Of a stretch of DNA of 64,000 bases, positions 19,645-27,912 are shown in pieces. Made by a program: the position numbers and the translations under genes. The first letter of the stretch is position 1. Every line of letters starts with the position of its first letter. The notes under the pieces are model-generated. The model searched no databases. It had not been told where the DNA came from and saw only the letters and a list, made by a program, of their open reading frames with translations. This stretch comes from Thiemannella venezuelensis (lineage in GTDB: Bacteria > Actinomycetota > Actinomycetes > Streptosporangiales > Streptosporangiaceae): positions 186,001 to 250,000 of the forward strand of contig NZ_JACHJJ010000008.1 of NCBI RefSeq assembly GCF_014203605.1, in the 5' to 3' direction.

Positions 19645-20093
19645 GACGTCCCGTCCTTCGCCACCTGGGGCCCCGTGCCCAGTTGACCAGCGTAACGGGC
19701 CGGGGGTCCGCAACCCCGTCGCGGCGTGCTGCACGAGGCGGTGGCGCGTGCCGTGGGCCGGGAGCGGCCCGGAGCGGCCCGGAGCGGACGGCGGCGCGGG
19801 GCCGGGCCCGGAGACGGGCGGGCAGGACCGGGCGGGGCGGGAGCACGCGGAGACGGGACGGGGAGGGCCGGGCGGGGGCGGGGTCCGGGCCCTCGCTCGG
19901 GCCCGGCCCCGCCGGGGAATCCCACCGCCGAGGCGCAACGGACCGTGCCCGCTGGGGGAGCGGGCCGGGACGATGATCGCCGCCGACAAGGCAACGTTAA
20001 CGCAAAGCGACGACAATACGTAGTCACCCGATTCCCCCGCGTGTCATCCGGAGCCCATGCCCGGCCCACTCCGGGACCGGTAACGTCGCAGGC
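19645..20093. other. GC-rich intergenic region with 10-bp repeats
   Basis: About 450 bases between divergent genes with no supported CDS. A perfect-to-near-perfect 10-bp tandem, GGAGCGGCCC twice and GGAGCGGACG once, lies at 19761-19790. The right end (19990-20090) is less GC-rich and holds TAACGT at 20081-20086, seven bases before the GTG of the next gene, a spacing typical of leaderless promoters. Confidence 0.6.
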
Positions 20094-21059
20094 GTGTGGC
20101 TCACCTGGCGTGCCGCGATGCGGCGGGCGCTCTACGGCGCGAACGGCTTCTACCTCCGGGAGCGCCCTTCCGGGCACTTCCGGACCTCCGTCGGAGCCTC
20201 CCCGGTCTTCGCCGAGGCCGTGCTGGGCGAGCTTCTCGCGGTGGACGCCGCCCTCGGCCGCCCCGGCCGCCTCGACCTGGTGGACGTCGGCGCCGGCGAG
20301 GGCGGGCTCGCGGCCGGGGTGCTGGCCGCCGCGCCGCCGGAGCTCCGGGCCAGGCTGCGGGTGACCGCGGTCGACCTGGCGCCCCGGCCGGCCCGGCTGC
20401 CCGGGGAGGTCCGGTGGGCCCAGGACGTGCCCGAGGGGATCCGCGGCCTGGCGGTCGCCAACGAGTGGCTGGACAATGTTCCGGTGGACGTCGCCGAGCA
20501 GACCCCGGACGGGCCCCGGCTCGTGATGGTCGACCCCGCGACCGGAGGCGAGCGGCTCGGCGACCGGCCGGAGGAGGCCGATCTCGCGTGGCTGGACCGC
20601 TGGTGGCCGATGCGCGCGGCGGGCGAGCGTGCGGAGATCGGCAGGCCGCGCGACGAGGCCTGGGCCTCGGTGATCGTACGGCTGGCGCGCGGGCGGGCGA
20701 TCGCGGTCGACTACGCCCACCGGGCCGACGGCCGCCCGCCGTACGGCACGCTGGCCGGCTACCGCGACGGCGCGGTCGTCGCGCCCGTCCCCGACGGCTC
20801 CTGCGACATCACCGCGCACGTCGCGCTGGACGCCGTCGCGGCGGCCGGGGAGCGCGCCGGGGCCGCCGGGACGGTCCTGACCACGCAGCGCGAGGCCCTG
20901 CGCGCCCTCGGCGTCACCGGGACCCGCCCGCCGGCCGGGCTGGCCCGGACCGACCCGCGCGGCTACCTCCAGGCGCTCGCGAGGGCCTCGGAGGAGGGTG
21001 AGCTGATCGCCGCCGAGGGTCTCGGCGGCTTCGGCTGGCTCGCCCAGTCGCGCCCGTGA
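20094..21059 (+). CDS. MidA/NDUFAF7-family SAM-dependent methyltransferase
   Basis: 321 residues. COG1565-type class I methyltransferase: an N-terminal FYLRERPSGHFRTSVGASPVFAEAVL segment typical of the family, SAM motif I DLVDVGAGEGGLAAGVL near 65, and VANEWLDNVPVDV (the family EXLDALP-type motif). In mitochondria NDUFAF7 dimethylates an arginine of the complex I subunit NDUFS2; in Dictyostelium MidA is needed for complex I. An NDUFS2/NuoD homologue is encoded about 3.8 kb downstream on the same strand, so that protein is the natural candidate substrate. GTG 20094 appears leaderless (TAACGT seven bases before). Confidence 0.85.
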   Translation: MWLTWRAAMRRALYGANGFYLRERPSGHFRTSVGASPVFAEAVLGELLAVDAALGRPGRLDLVDVGAGEGGLAAGVLAAAPPELRARLRVTAVDLAPRPARLPGEVRWAQDVPEGIRGLAVANEWLDNVPVDVAEQTPDGPRLVMVDPATGGERLGDRPEEADLAWLDRWWPMRAAGERAEIGRPRDEAWASVIVRLARGRAIAVDYAHRADGRPPYGTLAGYRDGAVVAPVPDGSCDITAHVALDAVAAAGERAGAAGTVLTTQREALRALGVTGTRPPAGLARTDPRGYLQALARASEEGELIAAEGLGGFGWLAQSRP

Positions 21060-21069
21060 CCCGTGCCGC

Positions 21070-22269
21070 TCAGATGCGGACGTGGAGGGACTCCAGGCCG
21101 CGGATGATGTAGCCGGGGCCCCACACCGGCTCGGCGGCGAGCTCCATCTTCGGCGCCCGGCGCAGCAGCGCGCCGAACGACTCGGCGAGCTCGACCCGGG
21201 CCAGCGGGGCGCCCAGGCAGAAGTGGATGCCGGCGCCGAAGGAGATGTGCGGGTTGTCCGCCCGGCCCACGTCGAGGCGGTCGGGGTCGTCGAACGCCTC
21301 GGGGTCGCGGTTGGCCGAGCCGAACAGCAGCGCCACCTCGCTGCCGCGCGGGATGTCCACCCCGCCGACCGTGATGTCCTCCAGCACCCAGCGCTCGAAC
21401 ATCTGCAGCGGGGTGTCCCACCGCATCAGCTCCTCGATCGCGGTCGGCAGCAGGCCGTGGTCGGCGCGGAGCCGCTCCAGCTCGGCGGGGTTGCGGAAGA
21501 GGGACCACCAGCCGTTGCCGGTGACGTTGACGGTGGCCTCGTGCCCGGCGTTGAGGAGCAGCACGCAGGTGCCGACCAGTTCCTCCTCGGTGAGCGCGTC
21601 CCCCTCGTCGGCGACCTGGGCGAGCGCGCTGATCAGGTCGTCGCCGGGCTCCGCCTTCCTGGCCCGGGCCAGCCCGACGAGGTAGTCCGAGAACTCCGAG
21701 GCGGCGCGCACGGCCGCGTGCTGCGCCTCGGCCGAGGGGTTGAGCTCGTACATGCCGCAGATGTCGGCGGACCACGGCCGGAGCAGGTGCCGGTCGGACT
21801 CCGGCACACCGAGCATCTCGGCGATCACGGTCACCGGGAGCGGCTCGGCCACCTCGGCGATCAGGTCGCCCCCACCGCGCTCGGCGAAGCGGTCCACGAG
21901 CTCCCCGGCGAGCCGGGCGACCTCGGGGCGGAGCGCCTCGACCATGCGGGGGGTGAACGCCTTGGAGACCAGCCGCCGCAGCCGGGTGTGGACCGGAGGC
22001 TCGACGTCGAGCATGCCGGCCCGGATCACCCGCCAGAACGGGTCCTGGAACTCCGGGTCGTCCGGCCTGCCGAACTCCGCGTGGGTCGCCGTGTGCAGGT
22101 AGGAGCGGCCGAGCCTGCGGTCGCGGAGCAGTGCGTTGACGTCGGCGTGCCGGGCGACCAGCCACTGGCCGGTCGGCTCGAAGAAGCCGACCGGCCGCTC
22201 CCGCCTCAGCTCGGCGTAGACGTCGTAGGGGTGGGCGACGAATTCCGGATTCCAAGGATCAAAGCGCAC
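21070..22269 (-). CDS. Cytochrome P450
   Basis: 399 residues, a full-length soluble bacterial P450. I-helix LLLNAGHEATVN, the ExxR pair in EELMRW, and the haem loop FGAGIHFCLGAPLAR with the thiolate Cys near 352. It resembles actinobacterial CYP107/CYP105-type hydroxylases; the substrate is unknown. GTG 22269 (VRFDPWNPEF) has TACCAT six bases upstream and is probably leaderless. It is convergent with the methyltransferase, with only ten bases between stops. No ferredoxin gene is adjacent. Confidence 0.93.
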   Translation of the reverse strand: MRFDPWNPEFVAHPYDVYAELRRERPVGFFEPTGQWLVARHADVNALLRDRRLGRSYLHTATHAEFGRPDDPEFQDPFWRVIRAGMLDVEPPVHTRLRRLVSKAFTPRMVEALRPEVARLAGELVDRFAERGGGDLIAEVAEPLPVTVIAEMLGVPESDRHLLRPWSADICGMYELNPSAEAQHAAVRAASEFSDYLVGLARARKAEPGDDLISALAQVADEGDALTEEELVGTCVLLLNAGHEATVNVTGNGWWSLFRNPAELERLRADHGLLPTAIEELMRWDTPLQMFERWVLEDITVGGVDIPRGSEVALLFGSANRDPEAFDDPDRLDVGRADNPHISFGAGIHFCLGAPLARVELAESFGALLRRAPKMELAAEPVWGPGYIIRGLESLHVRI

Positions 22270-22320
22270 AAATTCATGGTAAGCCGGGCTTCTGCATCGC
22301 CGGCCCCCGTCCGGCGGGCG

Positions 22321-23079
22321 TCAGGACGCGGCGGGCTCGTCCTCCTCGTAGCGGTGGTGCAGCTCGACCGGCTTGTCCGCCTTGGTCCGCATGCGGATGT
22401 TGAGCAGTTCCACCGCCAGCGAGAAGGCCATCGCGAAGTAGATGTAGCCCTTGGGGATGTGCTGCTCGAAGCCCTCGGCCAGGAGCACGACCCCGATCAG
22501 GACGAGGAAGGACAGGGCGAGCATCTTGATGCTCGGGTGCTTGTCCACGAAGCGGCTGATCGGCCCGGAGGCGACGAGCATCACGACGACCGAGACGATG
22601 ACGGCCGCGACCATGACGCCGATCTCGTCCACCATACCGACCGCGGTGATCACCGAGTCGAGGGAGAAGACGATGTCCAGGATCATGATCTGGATGATCA
22701 CGGCGGTGAAGGAGGCGGCGACCTTGCCGCTGGCGTGCCCGGACTTGCCCTCCAGGCTGTCGTGCATCTCGAAGACGCTCTTGCCCAGCAGGAACAGGCC
22801 GCCCAGGATCAGGATCAGGTCCCGGCCCGAGACGCCCTGCCCGAAGACCTCGAAGAGCGGGGCGGTGAGCCGTACCACCCACGACAGCGCCAGCAGCAGC
22901 GCCAGGCGGCTGAGCAGCGCCGCCAGCAGGCCCAGCCTGCGTGCCCTGTCCCGCTGCTCGGGCGGTAGCTTGCCCGCCAGGATCGAGATGAAGATGACGT
23001 TGTCGATGCCCAGGACGATCTCCAGGCCGACGAGGGTGAGGAACCCTATCCAGATCTGCGGGTCTGTCACCCAGTCCAT
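22321..23079 (-). CDS. TerC family integral membrane protein
   Basis: 252 residues with about seven to eight hydrophobic helices. TerC hallmarks: GLEIVLGIDNVIFISIL near the N-terminus and MILDIVFSLDSVITAVG in the middle, each placing acidic residues inside the membrane for metal binding. TerC proteins handle manganese efflux to exported enzymes or tellurite tolerance. Start ATG 23079 has GGAGAG a few bases upstream. No Mn riboswitch (yybP-ykoY) pattern was seen in front of it. Its promoter region is shared with the divergent SAM-IV riboswitch unit. Confidence 0.92.
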   Translation of the reverse strand: MDWVTDPQIWIGFLTLVGLEIVLGIDNVIFISILAGKLPPEQRDRARRLGLLAALLSRLALLLALSWVVRLTAPLFEVFGQGVSGRDLILILGGLFLLGKSVFEMHDSLEGKSGHASGKVAASFTAVIIQIMILDIVFSLDSVITAVGMVDEIGVMVAAVIVSVVVMLVASGPISRFVDKHPSIKMLALSFLVLIGVVLLAEGFEQHIPKGYIYFAMAFSLAVELLNIRMRTKADKPVELHHRYEEDEPAAS

Positions 23080-23212
23080 CGCTCTCTCCTTCGCGGAACC
23101 ACGCTGTGCGGCTGCGGCACCACGGCACGCGTCCGTGGGGCATCACGTCGCATGACGATCGGCAGGCGTCATGAGTTCCTGCCCGGGCAGGTCGGGTCGT
23201 CCCGTTCCGGAC

Positions 23213-23243
23213 TTGCAAAAGCATGCCGGGGGATGGTTATAGT
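23213..23243 (+). promoter_or_regulatory. Promoter before the SAM-IV riboswitch
   Basis: TTGCAA at 23213 and TATAGT at 23238-23243, 19-base spacer, ending about ten bases before the first riboswitch stem. The -10 is strong for this genome; the spacer is slightly long. Confidence 0.5.
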
Positions 23244-23249
23244 TCGGCC

Positions 23250-23375
23250 GTAGGTCATGAGTGCCAGTGACAAGCCCCGGCTCGCTGGCCGGCAACCCTC
23301 GCGCTCGCGGCGGGGTGCCCCGGGTGAGGACCTGGTCCGGCACGGAGTGTGCCGGGCAAGCGCGGGCTCCACGCA
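23250..23375 (+). promoter_or_regulatory. SAM-IV riboswitch
   Basis: The actinobacterial SAM-IV core is clear: GGTCATGAGTGCCAGTGAC, AAGCCCCGGCTCGCTGGCC, GGCAACCCTCGCGCTCG, GGTGGGGTGCCCC-like run, GTGAGGACC closing P1 with the first GGTC, then an extra hairpin CCGGCAC/GTGCCGG (23338-23356) after P1, which separates SAM-IV from SAM-I. It senses S-adenosylmethionine and normally turns sulfur-metabolism genes off. It ends about 45 bases before the aminotransferase start. Confidence 0.92.
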
Positions 23376-23420
23376 CCAACGCCACGGCTTGGGGTCCGAT
23401 GACCTCGAAGGAGCCCCGGC

Positions 23421-24812
23421 GTGTCCGCACTCAGCATCTTCACCGCCCCCGCAGCCTCCGCAGCCTCCGCAGCGACCGCCGCACCCGGCGGCCTCGCCTC
23501 CCCCGGCCCCGGCGCCCTCCGCGCCGCCGTCCCCGCCGCGCGGCCCTCCGCGGACCGCCCGATCCCGGCGGTGCTCGGCGCGGACCTGGAGGTCCCGGTC
23601 AGGGGCGGCAGGCTCGTCCCCTACGCCAACCTCGACTACGCCGCCAGCGCGCCGTGTCTGGAGCCGGTGGGCGCCGCCGTCGCCGCCGCGCTCCCGGCCT
23701 ACTCCAGCGTCCACCGCGGCGCCGGTTACGCCTCCCAGCTCACCACGGCCCGCTACGAGCAGGCCCGGCACACGGTCCGCGCCTTCGTCGGCTCCCGCCC
23801 CGACGACGTGGTGATCTTCACCCGCAACACCACGGACGCGACCAACCTGCTGGCCCGCGCCCTGCCCGAGGGGACCACCGTCGTGGTCTTCGACACCGAG
23901 CACCACGCCTCGCTGCTGCCCTGGGCGGACGCCGTACGGCTCGCGCCGCCCGCCTTCCCCGGCGAGGCCGTCCGCGCGGCCGACGAGGCCCTGACCGGGA
24001 TCGACGGGCCCGCACTGCTGGTGGTGACCGCCGCCTCCAACGTGACCGGCGAACTGTGGCCGATCGCCGCCCTGGCGCACGTCGCCCACCGCCACGGCGC
24101 CCGCATCCTCGTCGACGCCGCCCAGCTCGTCCCGCACCGCCGGCTCAACCTCACCGCGCTCGACCTGGACTACGTGGTCTTCTCCGGGCACAAGCTCTAC
24201 GCCCCGTTCGGCACGGGCGCGCTCGTCGGCCGCGCCGACTGGCTGGCGGAGGCCGAGCCGTACCTGCGCGGCGGCGGCGCGGTGAAGGCGGTGAACGGCG
24301 AGGCGGACGCGGACGGGACGGCGGGTCCGGGCGCGGCGGGGATCGAATGGCACGACCACCCCGAGGCCCGCCACGAGGCGGGCACCCCCAACGTCCTGGG
24401 CGCCGTCGCCCTGGCCGCCGCCTGCGACGCCCTGACCGCCACCGGCTGGAGCGCGCTGGTCCGCGAGGAGGAGCGCCTGATCGGCCGCCTGCGCGCCGGG
24501 ATCGCGTCCGTCGAGGGCGTCCACGAGCTCTCCCTGTGGGGCCCGGACCACCCCCGCGTCGGCATCGTCTCCTTCGTGGTGGACGGCTTCACCGCCCGGG
24601 AGGTCGCCGAGGCGCTCTCCGACGAGTACGGCATCGGCGTCCGCGACGGCAAGTTCTGCGCCCACCCCTTCGTCCGCCACCTCCTGGGCGCCAAGGACGG
24701 CGGCTGCGACGACCTCACCGCCTCCGCCGTACGCGCCTCGATCGGCGTCGGCACCACCGACGAGCACATCGACCGCCTGATCGGCGCCCTGAAGGACCTG
24801 ACCGCCCGCTGA
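23421..24812 (+). CDS. Class V aminotransferase-fold PLP enzyme (cysteine desulfurase-like), SAM-regulated
   Basis: 463 residues from GTG 23421 with GAAGGAG eight bases upstream. An Ala/Pro-rich leader of about 50 residues precedes a class V fold: [47 protein letters not shown], the PLP lysine in [26 protein letters not shown], and a Cys in RDGKFCAHP. The layout resembles SufS/CsdA-type desulfurases and isopenicillin epimerase-like enzymes. SAM-IV control upstream places it in sulfur amino acid metabolism; exact reaction unknown. It may release sulfur from cysteine or act on a methionine-cycle amine. Confidence 0.88.
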   Translation: MSALSIFTAPAASAASAATAAPGGLASPGPGALRAAVPAARPSADRPIPAVLGADLEVPVRGGRLVPYANLDYAASAPCLEPVGAAVAAALPAYSSVHRGAGYASQLTTARYEQARHTVRAFVGSRPDDVVIFTRNTTDATNLLARALPEGTTVVVFDTEHHASLLPWADAVRLAPPAFPGEAVRAADEALTGIDGPALLVVTAASNVTGELWPIAALAHVAHRHGARILVDAAQLVPHRRLNLTALDLDYVVFSGHKLYAPFGTGALVGRADWLAEAEPYLRGGGAVKAVNGEADADGTAGPGAAGIEWHDHPEARHEAGTPNVLGAVALAAACDALTATGWSALVREEERLIGRLRAGIASVEGVHELSLWGPDHPRVGIVSFVVDGFTAREVAEALSDEYGIGVRDGKFCAHPFVRHLLGAKDGGCDDLTASAVRASIGVGTTDEHIDRLIGALKDLTAR

Positions 24813-24882
24813 CCCCCCGCCGTACGGCGGGAGCGGGCGAGCGCGGGCCGGTGTATGGGCGGGGCGACGGGAGCGTGGCAGC

Positions 24883-26052
24883 ATGGCTGTCATGACGGAA
24901 CGGGTCGTGGGGATCGGTGCGGGCGCGGACGCGGTCGGCGGCAAGGAGCTCGCCACCGAGGACATGATCCTCAACATCGGGCCGCAGCATCCCTCCACGC
25001 ACGGGGTGCTGCGGCTCCGGCTCACCCTGGACGGGGAGCGGATCAGCGCGGCCGAGCCGATCGTGGGCTACATGCACCGCGGGGCGGAGAAGCTGTTCGA
25101 GGTCCGGGACTACCGGCAGATCGTCGTGCTGGCCAACCGGCACGACTGGCTCTCGGCCTTCGCCAACGAGCTGGGCGTGGTCCTGGCCGTCGAGCGCATG
25201 CTGGGCATGGAGGTCCCGGTCAGGGCCGTCTGGACGAGGACCCTGATGGCCGAGCTCAACCGGGTGCTCAGCCATCTGATGTTCCTCGGCTCCTACCCGC
25301 TGGAGCTCGGCGCGATGACCCCGATCTTCTACTCGTTCCGGGAGCGCGAGACGCTCCAGGCCGTCATGGAGGAGATCTCCGGCGGGCGCATGCACTTCAT
25401 GTTCAACCGGGTCGGCGGCCTGAAGGAGGAGATCCCCGAGGGCTGGACCGGCCGGGCGGCCGGGGCCGTCGCCGACGTGCGGCGCCGGCTGCCCGACATC
25501 GAGGGGCTCATCGCCGGGAACGAGATCTTCCTGGCCCGCACGCGCGGCGTGGGCGTGCTCACCCGGGAGCAGATCATGCAGTACGGCGTGAGCGGCCCGA
25601 TCGCCCGCGCCTCCGGGGTCGACCTCGACCTGCGGCGCGACGAGCCGTACCTCGCCTACGGCGAGCTGCCGGTGAAGGTCGTCACCCGCTCGGCGGGAGA
25701 CTGCCACGCCCGGTTCGAGGTGCTGCTCGAACAGGTGAAGGTCTCCCTGGACCTGGCCGACGCCTGCCTGGAGCGGCTGCGCGAGCTGCCCCCGGGCCCG
25801 GTCGACCAGCGCCTGCCCAAGGTGCTCAAGGTTCCCGAGGGCCACACCTACGCCTGGACGGAGAACCCGCTCGGCATCAACGGCTACTACCTCGTCTCGC
25901 GCGGCGAGAAGACCCCCTGGCGGCTGAAACTCCGCTCGGCCTCCTTCAACAACGTCCAGGTGCTGCGCGAGATGCTCCCCGGGCACCTGGTCGCCGACAT
26001 GGTCGCCATCCTCGGCTCGATGTTCTTCGTCGTCGGTGACATCGACAAATGA
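24883..26052 (+). CDS. nuoD2: Orphan NuoD-like protein (NADH-quinone oxidoreductase subunit D family)
   Basis: 389 residues. Complex I 49-kDa subunit family: [20 protein letters not shown] near 30-50, [15 protein letters not shown] near 63-77, [26 protein letters not shown] and SFNNVQVL near the C-terminus. It is shorter than standard NuoD (about 440) and no other nuo genes surround it, so it is the second NuoD paralogue found alone in actinobacteria. The role may be in a reduced complex or assembly. Arg66 in MHRG corresponds to the arginine dimethylated in bovine NDUFS2 by NDUFAF7. GGGAG nine bases before ATG 24883 supports this start; ATG 24892 is possible. Confidence 0.9.
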   Translation: MAVMTERVVGIGAGADAVGGKELATEDMILNIGPQHPSTHGVLRLRLTLDGERISAAEPIVGYMHRGAEKLFEVRDYRQIVVLANRHDWLSAFANELGVVLAVERMLGMEVPVRAVWTRTLMAELNRVLSHLMFLGSYPLELGAMTPIFYSFRERETLQAVMEEISGGRMHFMFNRVGGLKEEIPEGWTGRAAGAVADVRRRLPDIEGLIAGNEIFLARTRGVGVLTREQIMQYGVSGPIARASGVDLDLRRDEPYLAYGELPVKVVTRSAGDCHARFEVLLEQVKVSLDLADACLERLRELPPGPVDQRLPKVLKVPEGHTYAWTENPLGINGYYLVSRGEKTPWRLKLRSASFNNVQVLREMLPGHLVADMVAILGSMFFVVGDIDK

Positions 26053-26067
26053 TCCCGCCGGCGGCGG

Positions 26068-26523
26068 TCAGCGGGAGGTGTCGGCTCCCGGGTCCTTCGG
26101 CACCCGGCAGCAGTGCTCCAGGTAGAGGGCGGCGCAGACCAGCAGCACGCAGGCGACGAACGAGCCGCCGGTGATGAAGAAGTCGCGGCGGGGCGTGCCC
26201 TGGTCGAGCAGGTCGGCCGTGTAGAGGGCGAACCCGGCGAAGACGCCCGCGAAGACCGCGCCGCCGTACGCCGAGGCCTTGGCCAGGGCGACGAGGCGGG
26301 CCACCGCCAGCGGCTCCACCGGCCTGGCGTCGGGCTTGCGCTGGATCCGCGCCCTGGTCATCCAGCCGGTGTAGGCCTCGCCGACCGCGAGCAGCAGGAC
26401 CGTCGGGATCGCGGTCCACGGCACGGTGGGGATGGAGACGTAGAGCGGCTGCAGCACAGCCCAGGTGAGGAGGGCCACGGCGACGAAGATTCCGGCGAGG
26501 ACGCCGGGGTGGCTCGGCTTCAC
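26068..26523 (-). CDS. DUF3180 membrane protein
   Basis: 151 residues from GTG 26523, which overlaps the folK stop as GTGA. Four transmembrane helices: two near residues 8-50, two near 85-135; the central loop is basic (RARIQRKPDARP). DUF3180 proteins are always next to folK in actinobacteria, but no function is known. It is the last gene of the folate operon and is convergent with nuoD2 (15 bases). Confidence 0.87.
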   Translation of the reverse strand: MKPSHPGVLAGIFVAVALLTWAVLQPLYVSIPTVPWTAIPTVLLLAVGEAYTGWMTRARIQRKPDARPVEPLAVARLVALAKASAYGGAVFAGVFAGFALYTADLLDQGTPRRDFFITGGSFVACVLLVCAALYLEHCCRVPKDPGADTSR

Positions 26524-27056
26524 GCGGGCGCCTGCAGGGTCAGGTCGGCGCGGAGCCGTACGTAGCCCTTGTCGAGACCGGCCAGCAGCTCGGCGACGGG
26601 CCGCCCGAGGAGCGTCGCCCCGGGGTCGGCCTGCAGCCACGGGACGAGCACGAACGCGCGCTCGTGCGCGCGCGGGTGGGGCAGGGTGAGCAGCGGGTCG
26701 TCGGAGACGACGTCCGCCCCGGCCCCGTCTCCCGTGCCGCCCCCCGCCGGGTCCTGCAGCGCGATCAGGTCGACGTCCAGGGTGCGCGGGCCCCAGCGCT
26801 CCGCCCGGACCCTGCCGAATGCGTTCTCCACACCCTGTGCACGATCGAGGAGCGTCCGGGGTTCCAGCGAGCTCTCCGCGACCACGACCGCGTTGAGGTA
26901 CGGGTCCTGCTCGGGGCCGCCGACCGGGTCGGTCTCGTAGACCGGCGAGACCGCGACGAACTCCAGGCCCGGGGCGCCGAACAGCGAGTCGATCGCGCCC
27001 TGCAGCGTGCCGAGGCGGTCGCCCAGGTTGCTGCCGAGCGCCAGCACGGCCTTCAC
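26520..27056 (-). CDS. folK: HPPK, 6-hydroxymethyl-dihydropterin pyrophosphokinase
   Basis: 178 residues. Transfers pyrophosphate from ATP to hydroxymethyl-dihydropterin before the FolP step. Motifs: LALGSNLGDR at the start, SPVYETDPVGGPEQDPYLNAV, and the magnesium-binding RWGPRTLDVDLI. An acidic/Gly-rich insertion of about 17 residues after DLIAL is a lineage feature. GTG 27056 overlaps the folB stop (GTGA), indicating translational coupling. Confidence 0.95.
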   Translation of the reverse strand: MKAVLALGSNLGDRLGTLQGAIDSLFGAPGLEFVAVSPVYETDPVGGPEQDPYLNAVVVAESSLEPRTLLDRAQGVENAFGRVRAERWGPRTLDVDLIALQDPAGGGTGDGAGADVVSDDPLLTLPHPRAHERAFVLVPWLQADPGATLLGRPVAELLAGLDKGYVRLRADLTLQAPA

Positions 27057-27415
27057 GACCGGCTCCGGGTGATCGTCACGACCACGTCGTCGAACGGGAG
27101 CGGGATCGGGGCGGCGGGCTTGTGCACGCTCACCTCGGCCGCCTCGACCGGCTCCCGGGCCAGGCAGACCTCCGCCAGCCGCTGGGCCAGGGTCTCGATC
27201 AGGTCGACGGGCTCCCCCTCCACGACCTTCACCAGGTCCTCGGCGAGCTCGCCGTAGTGCACCGTCTTCGTCAGGTCGTCCCCGGCCGCGGCGGGGGACG
27301 TGTCGAGGAGGAGCGTGACGTCGACGATGAACTCCTGGCCGAGCTCGCGCTCCGCCGCGAGCACGCCGTGCCGCCCTCTGGCCCGCAGTCCCCTGAGACT
27401 GATCCGGTCGGTCAC
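27053..27415 (-). CDS. folB: Dihydroneopterin aldolase
   Basis: 120 residues from GTG 27415 with AAGGAGG five bases upstream. Converts dihydroneopterin to hydroxymethyl-dihydropterin. Conserved: ISLRGLRARGRHGVLAAERELGQEFIVDV, the YGEL segment, IETLAQRLAEVCL, and the catalytic Lys in VHKPAAPI. The longer frame upstream (to 27775) is a shadow and is not used. Confidence 0.95.
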   Translation of the reverse strand: MTDRISLRGLRARGRHGVLAAERELGQEFIVDVTLLLDTSPAAAGDDLTKTVHYGELAEDLVKVVEGEPVDLIETLAQRLAEVCLAREPVEAAEVSVHKPAAPIPLPFDDVVVTITRSRS

Positions 27416-27465
27416 GGTTCCTCCTTCGCCGGCCCCGCGGCCGGTGGCGCCCTCGCCCCGCCCGG

Positions 27466-27912
27466 TCACAGCGCCCCCTCCTCTTCCTCTTCGCCCTCGT
27501 CGTCGCCCTGCAGCACCGGGGAGCCGTGGTGCAGCCAGAGCCGCCAGCCCTCCGGTGTCCTGACGAACGTGTTGCTCGCCACGACCTTGCCCGCGGCGAA
27601 GCTGGAGTCGCCCTCGTCGCCCGCGGTGAGGATGTTCTCCTCGCAGGTCAGGACGGCGACGTCGCCGAGGATCATGACACGCACGTCGGTCAGCACGAAC
27701 TGGATGTAGGGCGTGTTGGCCATGATGAGCGCCCAGGAGCGCAGCACCTCGGCCCGGCCGCTCAGGATCGGCCATCCGGGGTGCACGCAGCTCACCTGCG
27801 CGTCACCGGTCTCCTCGGCCCAGATCTCGGTCATCCGGTCCAGGTCGGCGTTCTCGATGGCGGTGTAGAACTCCTGGTTGACCGTCTCGACGGCCGCGGT
27901 GTCAACGCTCAT
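27466..27912 (-). CDS. NTF2-like (SnoaL-type) protein in the folate operon
   Basis: 148 residues from ATG 27912 with GGGGAG eight bases upstream; the start overlaps the folP stop as ATGA. The fold is NTF2-like: NQEFYTAIENADLDRMTEIW, CVHPGWPILSGRAEVLRSW, and TEENILTAGD with FVRTPEGWRLWLHH. The C-terminus ends in a run of Asp/Glu. It is found between folP and folB in other actinobacteria, as far as I recall. A role in pterin handling is possible but unproven. Confidence 0.85.
   Translation of the reverse strand: MSVDTAAVETVNQEFYTAIENADLDRMTEIWAEETGDAQVSCVHPGWPILSGRAEVLRSWALIMANTPYIQFVLTDVRVMILGDVAVLTCEENILTAGDEGDSSFAAGKVVASNTFVRTPEGWRLWLHHGSPVLQGDDEGEEEEEGAL

Noticed and set aside
18754-20016. 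420-residue version of the DUF2520 protein
   Set aside because: The first 124 residues are Pro/Arg low-complexity translated from the GC-rich gap; the Rossmann domain starts directly after ATG 19644.
23080-23250. Manganese (yybP-ykoY) riboswitch ahead of terC
   Set aside because: The conserved core of that class was not found in the leader; only the divergent SAM-IV element is present.
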